Source: Clostridiales bacterium (lineage in GTDB: Bacteria; Bacillota; Clostridia; Oscillospirales; Ruminococcaceae). From it: DNA of 58,949 bases. The notes beneath the pieces are model-generated. The model was not told the origin of the DNA, made no database searches, and was given only the letters and a program-made list of their open reading frames with translations. The first letter of the stretch is position 1. Every line of letters starts with the position of its first letter. This document shows positions 17,159 to 24,801 of the stretch, one piece after another. Location of the stretch: NCBI GenBank assembly GCA_019423685.1, contig JAHZAY010000014.1:1-58949 (forward strand), in the 5' to 3' direction. Both the position numbers and the translations under genes were made by a program.

Positions 17159-19783
17159 ATGAAAGAACTTTCGAAAATCTACGATCCAAAACAGGTAGAG
17201 GACCGCACCTACCAGTTTTGGCTGGACGGCGGCTATTTTCACGCCGAGCCAAATCCCGATAAAAAACCGTACACCATCGTGATCCCGCCCCCGAACATCA
17301 CCGGTCAGCTGCACATGGGCCACGCGCTGGACGAGACGCTGCAGGACATCCTGATCCGCTTCCGCCGCATGCAGGGCTATGAGGCGCTCTGGCTGCCGGG
17401 CACCGACCACGCCTCCATCGCCACCGAGGCCAAGATCGTCAACGCGATGAAGGAGGAGGGCCTGACCAAGGAGGACCTGGGCCGCGAGGGCTTTTTGGAG
17501 CGCGCCTGGGAGTGGAAGCGCAAGTACGGCGGCCGCATCATCGAGCAGCTCAAAAAGCTGGGCTCCTCCTGCGACTGGGACCGCGAGCGCTTCACCCTCG
17601 ATGAGGGCTGCTCCAAGGCGGTCAAGGAGGTCTTTGTCAACCTCTACAACAAGGGCCTCATCTATCAGGGCGAGCGCATCATCAACTGGTGCCCTCACTG
17701 CATGACCTCCATCTCGGACGCCGAGGTTGAGTATGAGGAGCAGGCAGGCCACTTCTGGCACCTGCGCTACCCGCTCAGCGACGGCAGCGGCGAGGTCATT
17801 CTGGCCACCACCCGCCCGGAGACAATGCTCGGCGATACCGCCGTTGCGGTCAACCCCAAGGACGAGCGTTACCAGAATCTCATCGGCAAGACGGTCATCC
17901 TGCCGCTGGTTGGCCGTGAGATCCCGATTGTCGGCGACGACTATGTCGACATGGAGTTCGGTACCGGCGTCGTCAAGATCACCCCGGCGCACGACCCGAA
18001 CGACTATGAGGTCGGCCGCCGCCACAACCTGCCGATCATCAAGGTGATGAACGACGACGCCACCATGACCGAGGCCTGCGGCAAGTATGCCGGCATGGAC
18101 CGCTATGAGGCCAGAAAGGCCATCGTCAAAGACCTGGAGGAGCAGGGGTACCTGCTCAAGATCGAGGAGCACACCCACAATGTCGGCACCTGCTACCGCT
18201 GCGGCACCACCGTTGAGCCGATGGTCTCCAAGCAGTGGTTTGTCAAGATGGAGCCGCTGGCAAAGCCGGCCATCGACGTTGTCCGCAACGGCGAGATTAA
18301 GCTGATCCCCGAGCGGATGAACAAGACCTACTACAACTGGATGGAGAACATCAAGGACTGGTGCATCTCCCGTCAGCTCTGGTGGGGCCACCGCATCCCG
18401 GCCTACTACTGTGACGACTGCGGCGAGGTGATTGTCGCCAAGGAAGCGCCCACCACCTGCCCGAAGTGCGGCAGCACCCACCTGCACCAGGATGAGGACA
18501 CGCTGGACACCTGGTTCAGCTCGGCGCTGTGGCCGTTCTCGACCCTGGGCTGGCCGGACAAGACCCCGGAGCTGGAATATTTCTACCCGACCAACACCCT
18601 GGTCACCGGCTACGACATCATCTTCTTCTGGGTTGCCCGCATGATTTTCTCGGGCCTCGAGCACACCGGCAAGATTCCGTTTAACACCGTTTTGTTCCAC
18701 GGCCTTGTCCGCGACGCACAGGGCAGAAAGATGAGCAAGTCGCTGGGCAACGGCATCGATCCGCTGGAGATCATCGACCAGTACGGCGCCGACGCGCTGC
18801 GCTTCACCCTCGCCACCGGCAACACCCCCGGCAACGACATGCGTTTTAGCGACGAGAAGGTTATCGCCAGCCGCAACTTTGCAAACAAGATCTGGAACGC
18901 TTCCCGCTTCGTTTTAATGAACCTCAAAGACGAGCAGATGAAGCTGTCCCTGCCGCTGGATAAGCTCGCCATCGAGGACAAGTGGGTGCTCTCCAAGTTT
19001 AATAAGCTGGTTCGCGAAGTAACCGACAACCTCGAAAAGTTTGAGCTGGGCATCGCTGTCAGCAAGCTGTACGACTTCATCTGGGATGTCTTCTGCGACT
19101 GGTATGTCGAGTTGGTCAAATCCTGTCTGTGGGAGGACGGCGCCGAGGCCGAGGTTGCCCGTCAGGTGCTGGTATATGTCCTGAGCAACACCCTCAAACT
19201 GCTGCATCCGTTTATGCCGTTCATCACCGAGGAGATCTGGCAGGCGCTGCCGCATGAGGGCGAGAGCATCATGGTTTCCCAGTGGCCGGTCTACGACGAG
19301 AAGCTCGACTTTGCCGCCGAGGAGCGCGAGTTTGAGAAGGTTATGGATGCCATCAAGGCAGTCCGCACCCGCCGCAGCGAGATGAACGTCCCACCGTCTA
19401 AAAAGGCGACCCTCTACATTGAGACCGCTTCACAGGCAATCTTCGAGCAGTCCACTGCCTTCCTGACCCGCCTTGCCTGGGCCGATCAGATTGTGATGGA
19501 GAATCCGCAGAATCCAAAGGAGTGCGTCCAGGTCATCACCGACAGCGCCAAGGTCTATATGCCGCTGTCCCAGCTGGTCGACCGCGACAAGGAGATCGCA
19601 AGACTGACCAAGGAGAAGCAGGCCTGCGAGAAGGACATCTCCTTCCTGGAAGGCAAGCTCAATAATCCGGGCTTTGTCTCCAAGGCACCGGAGAAGGTGG
19701 TCAACGACCAGAAGGCCAAACTCGAAAAGGCCAAGGAGCTGTTGAGCAAGATCGAGTCGAGCCTTGCAGCTTTCAACAACTAA
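17159..19783 (+). CDS. valS: Valyl-tRNA synthetase
   Basis: The 874-residue class Ia synthetase charges tRNA-Val. Visible parts: PPPNITGQLHMGHAL (HIGH motif, about 43-57), the CP1 editing domain with TTRPETMLGDTAVAV (about 217-231), a zinc-type CDDCGEV...CPKCGS pair, GRKMSKSLGNG (KMSKS, about 521-531), the anticodon domain, and a C-terminal coiled coil from about 800 that binds the tRNA elbow. RBS AAAGGAGG (17141-17148) selects ATG 17159; an ATG 24 nt earlier would place the site inside the gene. Controlled by the T-box in front; ends at the terminator at 19803. Confidence 0.98.
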   Translation: MKELSKIYDPKQVEDRTYQFWLDGGYFHAEPNPDKKPYTIVIPPPNITGQLHMGHALDETLQDILIRFRRMQGYEALWLPGTDHASIATEAKIVNAMKEEGLTKEDLGREGFLERAWEWKRKYGGRIIEQLKKLGSSCDWDRERFTLDEGCSKAVKEVFVNLYNKGLIYQGERIINWCPHCMTSISDAEVEYEEQAGHFWHLRYPLSDGSGEVILATTRPETMLGDTAVAVNPKDERYQNLIGKTVILPLVGREIPIVGDDYVDMEFGTGVVKITPAHDPNDYEVGRRHNLPIIKVMNDDATMTEACGKYAGMDRYEARKAIVKDLEEQGYLLKIEEHTHNVGTCYRCGTTVEPMVSKQWFVKMEPLAKPAIDVVRNGEIKLIPERMNKTYYNWMENIKDWCISRQLWWGHRIPAYYCDDCGEVIVAKEAPTTCPKCGSTHLHQDEDTLDTWFSSALWPFSTLGWPDKTPELEYFYPTNTLVTGYDIIFFWVARMIFSGLEHTGKIPFNTVLFHGLVRDAQGRKMSKSLGNGIDPLEIIDQYGADALRFTLATGNTPGNDMRFSDEKVIASRNFANKIWNASRFVLMNLKDEQMKLSLPLDKLAIEDKWVLSKFNKLVREVTDNLEKFELGIAVSKLYDFIWDVFCDWYVELVKSCLWEDGAEAEVARQVLVYVLSNTLKLLHPFMPFITEEIWQALPHEGESIMVSQWPVYDEKLDFAAEEREFEKVMDAIKAVRTRRSEMNVPPSKKATLYIETASQAIFEQSTAFLTRLAWADQIVMENPQNPKECVQVITDSAKVYMPLSQLVDRDKEIARLTKEKQACEKDISFLEGKLNNPGFVSKAPEKVVNDQKAKLEKAKELLSKIESSLAAFNN

Positions 19784-19802
19784 ACGTCCCTTTGTGGAAA
19801 AG

Positions 19803-19842
19803 AAAAGCGCCGGAACGCGATTGCGTTCCGGCGCTTTTGTGC
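19803..19842. terminator. Bidirectional terminator of valS and the lipoprotein gene
   Basis: The perfect 16-bp stem AAAAGCGCCGGAACGC / GCGTTCCGGCGCTTTT (19803-19818 and 19823-19838) has a GATT loop and works in both directions. Confidence 0.9.
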
Positions 19843-19845
19843 TGG

Positions 19846-20424
19846 TTAGAGACTGATGTTAAAGGAATATTCCTCTCCGTTATAATCGAAGTCGCCCGAA
19901 AACCAGAGCTTGCTGCTGCTGGAAGGGACAGGCCGGGTGAGCCGCAGGTCGATGGCAAACTCGTTGCCCTCGAAGGAGACAGGCTGCAGGCCTTTGCCAT
20001 AAATTTGTGTGTTGCGCACAGTGATGCTGTCTGCCGTCTCATAGGAGAGGGTGAAGCGGTGGATGCGGATGCCGTTGCCCTGCTCCGTATAGTCGTAGGT
20101 AAAGACGCCCTTGATGATGCCCTTTTCCGGAGGGAGTTCCTCTATCTCATAGGAGTCCTCGGGAGAAAGGATGTAGAAGGCTCCCTTGCAGATGGTGTCC
20201 TCCTCAAAGTCATAGGTGCGAACCCGATAGGCCGGAGGATGATGCGAAACATGAAAGGCAAAATCTTCCGGCTGATCCGGTTTATCTGGGTTGCCCGGCG
20301 TGTCATCGAACACCGTCTCAAAAGAGAGCGGGCTGGTGTCGTAGTCGATCTGCTCGGGCTGGCAGCCGCCCAAACTAAGTGCGCAGACTAGGCAGAGCAG
20401 CAAAGCAAAAATACGTTTTTTCAT
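19846..20424 (-). CDS. Putative lipoprotein A of a paralogous pair, unknown function
   Basis: The 192-residue product begins with a lipoprotein signal peptide ending LSLGGC (Cys about residue 21). The rest is acidic and beta-strand-like, without a domain I recognise. The signal peptide is nearly identical to that of the next gene upstream (MKKRIFxLLLCLxCALSxG), and both genes have the same promoter block, so they arose by duplication or share a cassette. The mature parts show little resemblance. Transcribed from the promoter at 20456-20484 and terminated at 19803. Confidence 0.75.
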   Translation of the reverse strand: MKKRIFALLLCLVCALSLGGCQPEQIDYDTSPLSFETVFDDTPGNPDKPDQPEDFAFHVSHHPPAYRVRTYDFEEDTICKGAFYILSPEDSYEIEELPPEKGIIKGVFTYDYTEQGNGIRIHRFTLSYETADSITVRNTQIYGKGLQPVSFEGNEFAIDLRLTRPVPSSSSKLWFSGDFDYNGEEYSFNISL

Positions 20425-20447
20425 CCAAACACCTCCTGTTCGATTGC

Positions 20448-21494
20448 TTATCTACAGCATATCATAAAAGGATAGAATTTACAAGCGGCATAGATAAAAT
20501 CTATCGAATAGGGTGAATGAAAAAAGAACAGCCCCGACTCATAGTAGCGGGAAATTTTCAGCAGCGCGCCCTGGAAGGTGTCGGGGTCGTCGTAGTAGGA
20601 GACGCTCACCGACTCACCCTCCTCCCGATTGAGGGCAGCGGCAAGGCCGGTCAGCCAGTCCGGCGAAAACTCGTTTTGCAGGTTGTGAAAATAGATGTTG
20701 TAAATGTAAAACAGTCGCTCTCCCTGTGATTTTTCCCGGTCAATCGTCTTGTGGATGCTGATGTGGGGCAGAGGGTAGCCGTTGCCCACCGGTTCACCGG
20801 CAAGGTCGAAGGTAAAGGAGGCGGCGTGATCGGTACAGGTGATGTCTTGGATGATGATCTGCTCATTGGAGGATACATCCAACAGATCGGCGTCCCAGAT
20901 ATTTTCGCTGCCGCCGTAGGAAAGCACCTCCATGTTGGAAAAGTCCTCATCGAAACGCAAGGTGCGGGAAAAGTCATTGAGCATATAGTCGAAATGAAAG
21001 TTATAGCCATCGACGGTGATGCAGAGCTGTTTTGGATTATCGTCGTCGGTGTAGATAGAAGTGATGTGCTGGCAGCAGAATTCTCCCAGGTCAACTTCGT
21101 GCCAGCTGTCGTCGGCAAAGCGATGGGCCAGGATGGTGTTGCACCCCACGATGCCGGTGGAGCAGAACAGTTCGAAATCGGAAAAGGCGTAGTAGTTGAT
21201 GTGCGGCTCAATAGCGCCGAAGGAGATAGGTTCGCCGAAATTTTCCCCCATCACTTCGGCGGCGATCTCGTTGAGCTGCTCGATGGAGATGGCGGTGGAG
21301 GTTGGAGTGGAGGAATCGCCGTCGCTTAATTCTTCAGTGGTTGTTTCTGCATCGGAGGGCTCGCTGCTGCTTGATGCTTCGGTGCCTGTTTCTGCGGCGG
21401 GGGAAACCTGTGCCGGATTTTCCTTAGGGGCACAGCTGCCAAAGCTCAGCGCGCAGATTAGGCAGAGCAGAAGGGAGAAAATGCGCTTTTTCAT
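20448..21494 (-). CDS. Putative lipoprotein B of a paralogous pair, possible altered C terminus
   Basis: The 348-residue product has a signal peptide with lipobox SFGSC (Cys about 21), a Ser/Thr/Glu-rich linker (about 25-70), and a domain of unknown function. The start is supported by an AAAGGAGG-type site just upstream. Odd: its last ~20 codons (from about SPYSIDFIYAA onward) are read through the promoter DNA of the following lipoprotein gene, with a stop only at 20448. This suggests the original stop was lost or the 3' end was truncated when the pair formed. No catalytic motif is visible. Confidence 0.7.
   Translation of the reverse strand: MKKRIFSLLLCLICALSFGSCAPKENPAQVSPAAETGTEASSSSEPSDAETTTEELSDGDSSTPTSTAISIEQLNEIAAEVMGENFGEPISFGAIEPHINYYAFSDFELFCSTGIVGCNTILAHRFADDSWHEVDLGEFCCQHITSIYTDDDNPKQLCITVDGYNFHFDYMLNDFSRTLRFDEDFSNMEVLSYGGSENIWDADLLDVSSNEQIIIQDITCTDHAASFTFDLAGEPVGNGYPLPHISIHKTIDREKSQGERLFYIYNIYFHNLQNEFSPDWLTGLAAALNREEGESVSVSYYDDPDTFQGALLKISRYYESGLFFFHSPYSIDFIYAACKFYPFMICCR
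20456..20484 (-). promoter_or_regulatory. Promoter of lipoprotein gene A
   Basis: On the minus strand TTGTAA (20484-20479), 17 bp, TATGCT (20461-20456). The segment CTTGTAAATTCTA is shared with the promoter at 21534-21562. Confidence 0.6.
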
Positions 21495-21533
21495 AAAAAT
21501 ACCTCCTTTTTCTATCGGATATCTTCATATTTT

Positions 21534-21562
21534 ATAATATCATAACAAAGTAGAATTTACAA
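21534..21562 (-). promoter_or_regulatory. Promoter of lipoprotein gene B
   Basis: On the minus strand TTGTAA (21562-21557), 17 bp, TATTAT (21539-21534). It is homologous to the promoter of lipoprotein A, with a matching -35 and proximal spacer. Confidence 0.65.
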
Positions 21563-21589
21563 GTGCAATAAAATGCTCTATAGCAAAAG

Positions 21590-21636
21590 AAAAAGCGCCC
21601 TTCCCAGCATGCAACACAGTGCAGGGGAAAGGGCGC
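21590..21636 (-). terminator. Terminator of the ribbon-helix-helix gene
   Basis: On the minus strand GCGCCCTTTCCC pairs with GGGAAGGGCGC (one bulge) and is followed by TTTTTC. It lies 10 nt beyond the stop of the gene at 21647. Confidence 0.75.
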
Positions 21637-21646
21637 AAAATCATGT

Positions 21647-21850
21647 TTATAGATGTTTGCCGGGCTTGACGTTGAGGTCCGGGCTAATGGGGCCTTCGAT
21701 TGGTCCGTGCTCCGCCTCAAAGGCCTTGATGCTGTTGCGGATTAAAACCAACATATGGCTGTTGAGCGAGCGCCCTTCATAGTCGGCGACATAGGTTAAT
21801 TTTTTGAGCATCTCTTCCTCGATGCGGATGGATACACTTTTGACTGCCAT
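21647..21850 (-). CDS. Arc/CopG-type ribbon-helix-helix DNA-binding protein
   Basis: The 67-residue protein has the RHH layout: the N-terminal strand VKSVSIRIEEEML, helix 1 (KKLTYVADYEGR), the turn SLNSHM and helix 2 (LVLIRNSIKAFEAEHG), followed by a short Pro/Gly tail. Such proteins bind palindromic operators as dimers. It starts about 110 bp from a divergent unknown gene, and the gap contains an AT-rich inverted repeat that is a likely operator. It could be an antitoxin-like or stand-alone regulator; no adjacent toxin family is recognised. Confidence 0.8.
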   Translation of the reverse strand: MAVKSVSIRIEEEMLKKLTYVADYEGRSLNSHMLVLIRNSIKAFEAEHGPIEGPISPDLNVKPGKHL

Positions 21851-21866
21851 TTAAATTACCTCCCAA

Positions 21867-21941
21867 AATAAATATATTGTGTATTTATTTTATGGAGAAA
21901 AGGCGATATAATAGAAAAAATAGATATACAATATATTTATT
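21867..21941. promoter_or_regulatory. AT-rich inverted repeat between the RHH gene and its divergent neighbour
   Basis: AATAAATATATTGT (21867-21880) and its exact complement ACAATATATTTATT (21928-21941) flank a TATAAT at 21907-21912. The arms lie next to both start regions, which suits binding of the RHH protein to control both genes. Confidence 0.55.
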
Positions 21942-21962
21942 AAATTTCAGGAGGGACATTAG

Positions 21963-22250
21963 ATGAGCCAAATGACAGATTTTTCCCAACAGGTATACGA
22001 CACGTTGACCGACGAATTGCTGGACGAGTATAGGGTGCCGGGGGTCGAAAATGCCTACGCGCAGGGAAGCATATGCAGCAGTCTATACGAGAAAGCAGTC
22101 CATGCGGGCTGGGCGCTCTCTCAGCAGATCGGTGCGCAGCACGACGATATGTGTCCGGAGATCCAGCAGATGATGGATTGCATGATGGAAATGCAGAGAA
22201 TCCTGTGCCTAAAAATGTTTGCCTATGGGGTGCAATTCGCGGACAAATGA
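21963..22250 (+). CDS. Small protein of unknown function, divergent from the RHH regulator
   Basis: The 95-residue acidic, largely helical product is rich in Met and Cys near its C terminus (DDMCPEIQQMMDCMMEMQRILC). It begins 5 nt after the GGAGG site (21951-21955) in front of ATG 21963. No membrane segment or known domain. Its position opposite the RHH gene, across a shared inverted repeat, suggests coordinated control. I do not recognise it. Confidence 0.6.
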   Translation: MSQMTDFSQQVYDTLTDELLDEYRVPGVENAYAQGSICSSLYEKAVHAGWALSQQIGAQHDDMCPEIQQMMDCMMEMQRILCLKMFAYGVQFADK

Positions 22251-22326
22251 TGCGGGGTGTGGCTTGCGAAATTATTCTGACCGCGCTATAATAAGGGTAC
22301 ACTTTAAAATATGGAGGAAGATCACC

Positions 22327-23547
22327 ATGAGAGCATATGAACGTCTGTTGCACTATGTTACCTTCGGTACTCAGTCTAATCACGAATCCGAAACTGTTCC
22401 TTCCACCCCGAACCAGAAGGTTCTGGCTGCTGCCTTGGTGGAGGAGATGAAAAAACTCGGCATTGCGGACGCCTTTGTGGACGATAAGGGCTATGTCTAT
22501 GGCACCATCCCGGCCACCAAGGGCAAAGAGGACAAGCCGGTTATCGGCTTCATCGCCCACATGGACACCGCAGAGGACGCTTCCGGCGACAACATCAAGG
22601 CAAAGGTAGTGGAATACAATGGCGGCGACATCCTGCTCAACGAGGAAAAACAGATTGTGTTGAGCGCGAAAGAGTATCCGGATATGCTCAAGTATGTCGG
22701 CCAGCACCTGATGGTCACCGATGGCACCACCCTGCTGGGTTCGGACGACAAGGCCGGTGTGGCGGAGATCATGACGATGGCTGAGCAGCTGCTGACCCAT
22801 CCGGAAATTGCGCACGGCACCATCAAGATCGCCTTCACCCCGGACGAGGAGATCGGCCGCGGCGCAAACTACTTTGACGTCAAGGGCTTTGGCGCAGACT
22901 TCGCTTACACCGTCGATGGCGGCGAGCTGGGTGAGCTGGAGTATGAAAACTTCAACGCCGGCTCTGCAAAGGTTGTCATCCACGGCCTGAGCATCCACAC
23001 CGGATCGGCCAAAGACGCAATGGTCAACGCTTCGCTGCTGGCAATGGAGTTCCATCAGATGCTGCCGGTTGAGCAGAACCCGCGCTACACCACCGGCTAC
23101 GAGGGCTTTTTCCATCTCGGACACATCGAGGGCGGCGTAGAGCTGGCAGAGATGGACTACATCATCCGCGATCATGATGCAAAGAAATACGAACAAAAAG
23201 AGCAGGTTATGCGCGACATCGCCGACTATATGAACCACAAGTACGGTGCAGGCACGGTGGAGTTGACCCTCACCGAGTCCTATCGGAACATGAAGGAAAA
23301 GATCGAGCCGCACATGCACCTGATTGAGAACGCCAAGAAGGCGTTCCGCGACTGCGGCGTGGAGCCGAAGATTGTTGCCATCCGCGGCGGCACCGATGGC
23401 GCTCGCCTGTCCTATATGGGCCTGCCATGCCCGAACCTCTCCACCGGCGGCCACAATTTCCATGGACGCTTTGAGTACATTCCGATTGAGTCGATGGATA
23501 AGATGACCGAGACGATCGTCAACATCGCCAAGATCTACGCCGAGTAG
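22327..23547 (+). CDS. pepT: Peptidase T (tripeptide aminopeptidase)
   Basis: The 406-residue M20B metallopeptidase removes the N-terminal residue of tripeptides in the cytoplasm. Metal and catalytic motifs: GFIAHMDTAEDA (His/Asp, about 77-88), TTLLGSDDKAGVAEI (bridging Asp), FTPDEEIGRGA (catalytic Glu pair), the dimerisation domain with IHGLSIHTGSAKDAMVNA, and C-terminal GGTDGARLS plus STGGHNFHG. GGAGG ahead of ATG 22327 fixes the start; an upstream extension from 22219 runs through the promoter. Monocistronic with a terminator at 23646. Confidence 0.96.
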   Translation: MRAYERLLHYVTFGTQSNHESETVPSTPNQKVLAAALVEEMKKLGIADAFVDDKGYVYGTIPATKGKEDKPVIGFIAHMDTAEDASGDNIKAKVVEYNGGDILLNEEKQIVLSAKEYPDMLKYVGQHLMVTDGTTLLGSDDKAGVAEIMTMAEQLLTHPEIAHGTIKIAFTPDEEIGRGANYFDVKGFGADFAYTVDGGELGELEYENFNAGSAKVVIHGLSIHTGSAKDAMVNASLLAMEFHQMLPVEQNPRYTTGYEGFFHLGHIEGGVELAEMDYIIRDHDAKKYEQKEQVMRDIADYMNHKYGAGTVELTLTESYRNMKEKIEPHMHLIENAKKAFRDCGVEPKIVAIRGGTDGARLSYMGLPCPNLSTGGHNFHGRFEYIPIESMDKMTETIVNIAKIYAE

Positions 23548-23645
23548 ACAGCAGGCTGAGCCTTCACCTGTTTCACATGCGGGTGAAGAAGGTGGTTTAG
23601 CTTTCTAGCTCGCGGCACCAAGTTTGAGCGGAGCAAAAAATAAAG

Positions 23646-23684
23646 TTTTCGCCAGCCTCTTGAGAAGGGCTGGCGAAAATTCTT
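23646..23684 (+). terminator. Terminator of pepT
   Basis: The 12-bp stem TTTTCGCCAGCC / GGCTGGCGAAAA is followed by a T-rich tail. A second CTTCACC/GGGTGAAG hairpin lies nearer the stop codon. Confidence 0.75.
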
Positions 23685-23732
23685 TTAGGACAGAATATAA
23701 TTTTTTAGAACAATAGAAAGAGGGAGATTGCG

Positions 23733-24212
23733 ATGGCAACCCCAAAAACCAACGCCATGCGGATGTTGGACAAGGAAAAAATACCGTATCAGATGCACAC
23801 CTATGACGCCTCAGACGGACACATCGACGGGGCAGCAGTGGCCCGCAAGGTTGGAATAGACCCGGCCAAGGTGTTTAAAACGCTGGTGACCAAGGGGCAC
23901 AGCGGCAACCACTATGTCTGCGTGCTGCCGGTGGAGCGGGAGCTGGATTTAAAGAAGGCAGCCAAGGTGTTCGGCGAAAAGTCGCTGGAGATGATTCCGG
24001 TAGCACAGCTGCTGCCTACCACCGGTTACATTCGGGGAGGCTGCTCGCCAATCGGGATGAAGAAGCACTTTGCCACCGCCTTCGATGAGCTGGCAAAGCA
24101 GCAGGATACCATCTTTGTCAGCGGCGGCAAGATTGGGTTGCAGATCGAGGCCAAGCCCGACGATCTTGTGAAGGCCAGCAATGCCATCTATGCGCAGATT
24201 GTGGCCGAATGA
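23733..24212 (+). CDS. ybaK: Cys-tRNA(Pro) deacylase (YbaK/EbsC family)
   Basis: The 159-residue free-standing trans-editing protein hydrolyses Cys mischarged on tRNA-Pro by ProRS. The family pattern is visible: DGHIDGAAVARKVGIDPAKVFKTLV, catalytic-region lysine in the FKTLV segment, and the GYIRGGCSPIGMKK loop. RBS AGAGGGAGA lies before ATG 23733. It is followed after 56 nt by a GNAT acetyltransferase gene. The window also contains proS, its functional partner, 12 kb away. Confidence 0.93.
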   Translation: MATPKTNAMRMLDKEKIPYQMHTYDASDGHIDGAAVARKVGIDPAKVFKTLVTKGHSGNHYVCVLPVERELDLKKAAKVFGEKSLEMIPVAQLLPTTGYIRGGCSPIGMKKHFATAFDELAKQQDTIFVSGGKIGLQIEAKPDDLVKASNAIYAQIVAE

Positions 24213-24268
24213 TCGAGCAAATTTCCATCGAATCTTTTTGAGAACTGCAAAGAAAAGAGGTGGGAAGG

Positions 24269-24718
24269 ATGGTGCAGATTCAAAAACTGGGCGCTGAACG
24301 GATGAAAGATATCGTCGCGTTTGACCAGCTTTGCTTCCCGGACGATTTTTGGAGGCAAGAGGATTGGGAAAATTTGCTGCGCGATGAGCGGGCACTCTAC
24401 TACGCCCTGCTGGATTCCGACCGGATTGTGGGGGATGTGTTTCTCTACAACTGGAAGGGCGAGAAGGAGTATGTCAAGCTGATGAACATCGCGGTCCATC
24501 CGGACTATCGCAAGCAGGGGTTGGGCGAACGCCTGCTCAATTATGTGGAAGAGCAGATGAAAGAGCTGGGCATGGGATGCTGCCGTGGGGAGACCAGAGC
24601 TTCCAACCTGCCCATGCAAAGGCTGTTTGAAAAGATGGGTTACCGGCTGGATCGGATCGAAGAAAACTACTATCAGAATCCCGATGAAAGCGCATACAAG
24701 TATGTCCTGCAATTTTAA
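24269..24718 (+). CDS. GNAT family N-acetyltransferase (RimI-like)
   Basis: The 149-residue single-domain acetyltransferase carries the acetyl-CoA binding motif VHPDYRKQGLGERLLN at about 76-91 (Q/R-x-x-G-x-G/A). Strand motifs MNIAVHPD and GCCRGETRASNLPMQRLFEKMGY agree with RimI-type enzymes that acetylate protein N termini. I prefer ATG 24269 (MVQIQKL), with AAGAGG 8 nt upstream, over GTG 24260. Substrate cannot be assigned with certainty. Confidence 0.85.
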   Translation: MVQIQKLGAERMKDIVAFDQLCFPDDFWRQEDWENLLRDERALYYALLDSDRIVGDVFLYNWKGEKEYVKLMNIAVHPDYRKQGLGERLLNYVEEQMKELGMGCCRGETRASNLPMQRLFEKMGYRLDRIEENYYQNPDESAYKYVLQF

Positions 24719-24723
24719 ACAAG

Positions 24724-24762
24724 AAAAACGGCTGAAGGAATTTTTCCTTCAGCCGTTTTTTC
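24724..24762. terminator. Bidirectional terminator between the GNAT gene and glnS
   Basis: AAAAACGGCTGAAGG / CCTTCAGCCGTTTTT stem with A and T runs on both sides. Confidence 0.85.
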
Positions 24763-24801
24763 TATCTTGTTTGTGTGCAGCAAAAAGTCAGGTTTAGCTT
24801 T

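Noticed and set aside
17117..18700. 527-codon minus-strand open frame
   Set aside because: Antisense shadow of valS caused by high GC at third codon positions.
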